NCBI GenBank assembly: GCA_003222755.1
Contig: QHXA01000058.1
Coordinates: forward strand, 539-7,752
Reading direction: 5' to 3'
Length of the DNA stretch: 7,214 nucleotides
Origin: Acidobacteriota bacterium
GTDB lineage: Bacteria > Acidobacteriota > Terriglobia > 20CM-2-55-15
Below, in pieces: positions 6,838-7,214 of this stretch; position 1 is the stretch's first letter, and each line of letters opens with the position of its first letter. A model generated the notes under the pieces. It saw only the letters and a program-made list of their open reading frames with translations. It was not told the origin of the DNA and did not search any database. The position numbers and the translations under genes are program-made.

Positions 6838-6866
6838 ATTATAACGAAAGTCACCCCGCATGCGAA
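6838..6866 (-). promoter_or_regulatory. Sigma70-like promoter for the hydrolase transcript
   Basis: On the minus strand, TTCGCA (6866-6861, four of six matches to TTGACA), a 17-nt spacer and a perfect TATAAT (6843-6838). The start would be near 6831, giving a leader of about 184 nt before the hydrolase ATG, and only about 8 nt before the short ORF. A perfect -10 with optimal spacing in an intergenic region facing the right gene is good support. Confidence 0.6.
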
Positions 6867-6894
6867 GGGGCAGCCGAATTCTCCCCGGAGCGCA

Positions 6895-6920
6895 GGAAAC
6901 CTTCATTACAGCTTCCCGTT
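6895..6920 (+). promoter_or_regulatory. ECF-sigma-like promoter upstream of the ZAS-motif gene
   Basis: GGAAAC (6895-6900), 16 nt, then CGTT (6917-6920) matches the general ECF pattern of an A-A-C -35 core and a CGT -10 core at 16-17 nt (as in Bacillus sigma-W sites). Transcription would start near 6927, about 60 nt before the ATG at 6987. The pattern is short and can arise by chance; its position ahead of an anti-sigma-like gene raises its value. Confidence 0.35.
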
Positions 6921-6986
6921 AACTTGCTGAGGACGCCGAGTGTATTCGACTGACTGCGATGGCTACGGAAATGCGCACTCCCCTTT

Positions 6987-7190
6987 ATGGGCAAACATAT
7001 TCCCATTGATCGAGCATGGATTTTGATCCAAGACGCCACTGGGCTTTCCGCCGCAGAGGCGGAGCACCTTGATGGCTGTGGCGATTGCAGACAATTTCTG
7101 GAAAGTTTTGTATCTGTGGCTCGATACCTTGGTTTCCCAGTCGATTTTCCGAGGCGGGATCATGACGTTGATCGGGAACGTGCGGCATGA
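6987..7190 (+). CDS. Small zinc-binding protein with anti-sigma (ZAS-like) motif
   Basis: A 67-aa cytoplasmic-type protein with no signal or membrane segment. It carries the ordered pattern L-S-A-A-E-A-E-H27-L-D-G-C31-G-D-C34-R-Q-F-L, that is H-x3-C-x2-C, the zinc site of ZAS-domain anti-sigma factors and related zf-HC2 proteins. Another histidine (H4) could help bind zinc. Full ZAS anti-sigma factors usually continue into a membrane segment and an outer domain, but this one stops after the zinc finger and a short charged tail. It could be a soluble regulator or a small partner of the next gene, and the function is not established. The TGA overlaps the ATG of the next gene (ATGA), indicating an operon with translational coupling. 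No Shine-Dalgarno precedes the ATG, and no other in-frame ATG exists before the upstream stop at 6951. Confidence 0.65.
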   Translation: MGKHIPIDRAWILIQDATGLSAAEAEHLDGCGDCRQFLESFVSVARYLGFPVDFPRRDHDVDRERAA

Positions 7191-7214
7191 ACCTGTCAAA
7201 CCTTAGCGGTCCGG
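7187..7214 (+). CDS. Start of a downstream gene, cut by window edge
   Basis: ATG at 7187 overlaps the preceding stop (ATGA) and opens a frame reading M-N-L-S-N-L-S-G-P to the window end. Only nine residues are visible, so no family can be named. Its place right behind a ZAS-motif gene suggests a regulatory or signalling partner, but that is inference. Confidence 0.45.

Larger units (their letters stand above)
6648..6986. other. Divergent intergenic region between the hydrolase and the ZAS-motif gene
   Basis: These 339 bases hold, from left to right, the hydrolase ribosome site, a 33-codon minus-strand ORF (6722-6823), an 18-bp near-palindrome (6811-6828), a sigma70-like minus-strand promoter (6838-6866) and an ECF-like plus-strand promoter (6895-6920). 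Nothing recognisable was found in 6921-6986. Confidence 0.6.

Noticed and set aside
6648..6854. 69-residue N-terminal extension of the hydrolase from the ATG at 6854
   Set aside because: The inner ATG at 6647 has a Shine-Dalgarno and a textbook signal peptide; the extension reads through a perfect TATAAT and has no family likeness.
6963..7199. Minus-strand frames antisense to the ZAS-motif gene
   Set aside because: The plus-strand frame has a recognisable zinc motif and an ATGA overlap, while the minus frames have neither.
1..7214. CRISPR arrays, tRNA, rRNA, insertion sequences, phage or toxin-antitoxin modules
   Set aside because: Looked for repeated spacers, terminal inverted repeats, transposase or integrase motifs and tRNA-like folds on both strands; none seen by eye.

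Overview
GC-rich bacterial DNA that carries secreted or envelope-associated proteins. Acidobacteriota or a similar soil or environmental phylum is my best guess, based on gene content (a bacterial alpha-2-macroglobulin, a secreted G8/beta-helix protein, a secreted alpha/beta hydrolase), signal peptides that end in A-Q, and codon use. No rRNA or other phylogenetic marker is present, so this stays tentative.

Layout: (1) 1-2819, minus strand: most of the front half of a bacterial alpha-2-macroglobulin (YfhM/YfaS family) gene. It is interrupted near position 435 by a frameshift. The family-like sequence continues in another frame to the left edge, so this is one broken gene, not two. (2) 2820-3120: divergent intergenic region with a strong Shine-Dalgarno for the macroglobulin, a possible -10 inside a direct repeat, a GC hairpin and an inverted repeat. 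(3) 3121-5280, plus strand: secreted G8-domain plus parallel beta-helix protein, distantly like the G8 portion of animal CEMIP/TMEM2/fibrocystin proteins. (4) 5316-6647, minus strand: exported alpha/beta hydrolase with a G-H-S-G-G nucleophile elbow, convergent with the G8 gene. (5) 6648-6986: intergenic region with a good sigma70-like promoter for the hydrolase, a near-leaderless 33-codon ORF resembling a bare signal peptide, an operator-like palindrome, and on the other strand an ECF-sigma-like promoter. (6) 6987-7190, plus strand: a 67-aa protein with a ZAS-type H-x3-C-x2-C motif (anti-sigma-like), overlapping by ATGA the start of a further gene cut by the window edge.

Gene order alternates in strand (minus, plus, minus, plus), so the three large genes are separate transcription units and not one operon. 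All three encode exported proteins, but nothing shows that they work together. The only clear operon signal is the ATGA overlap at the right end. I see no CRISPR array, tRNA, transposase or phage gene. I do not see a coherent novel multi-gene system. The points most worth checking are the frameshift with an inferred 20-bp deletion, the short ORF, palindrome and promoter cluster upstream of the hydrolase, and the ECF-like promoter plus ZAS gene.
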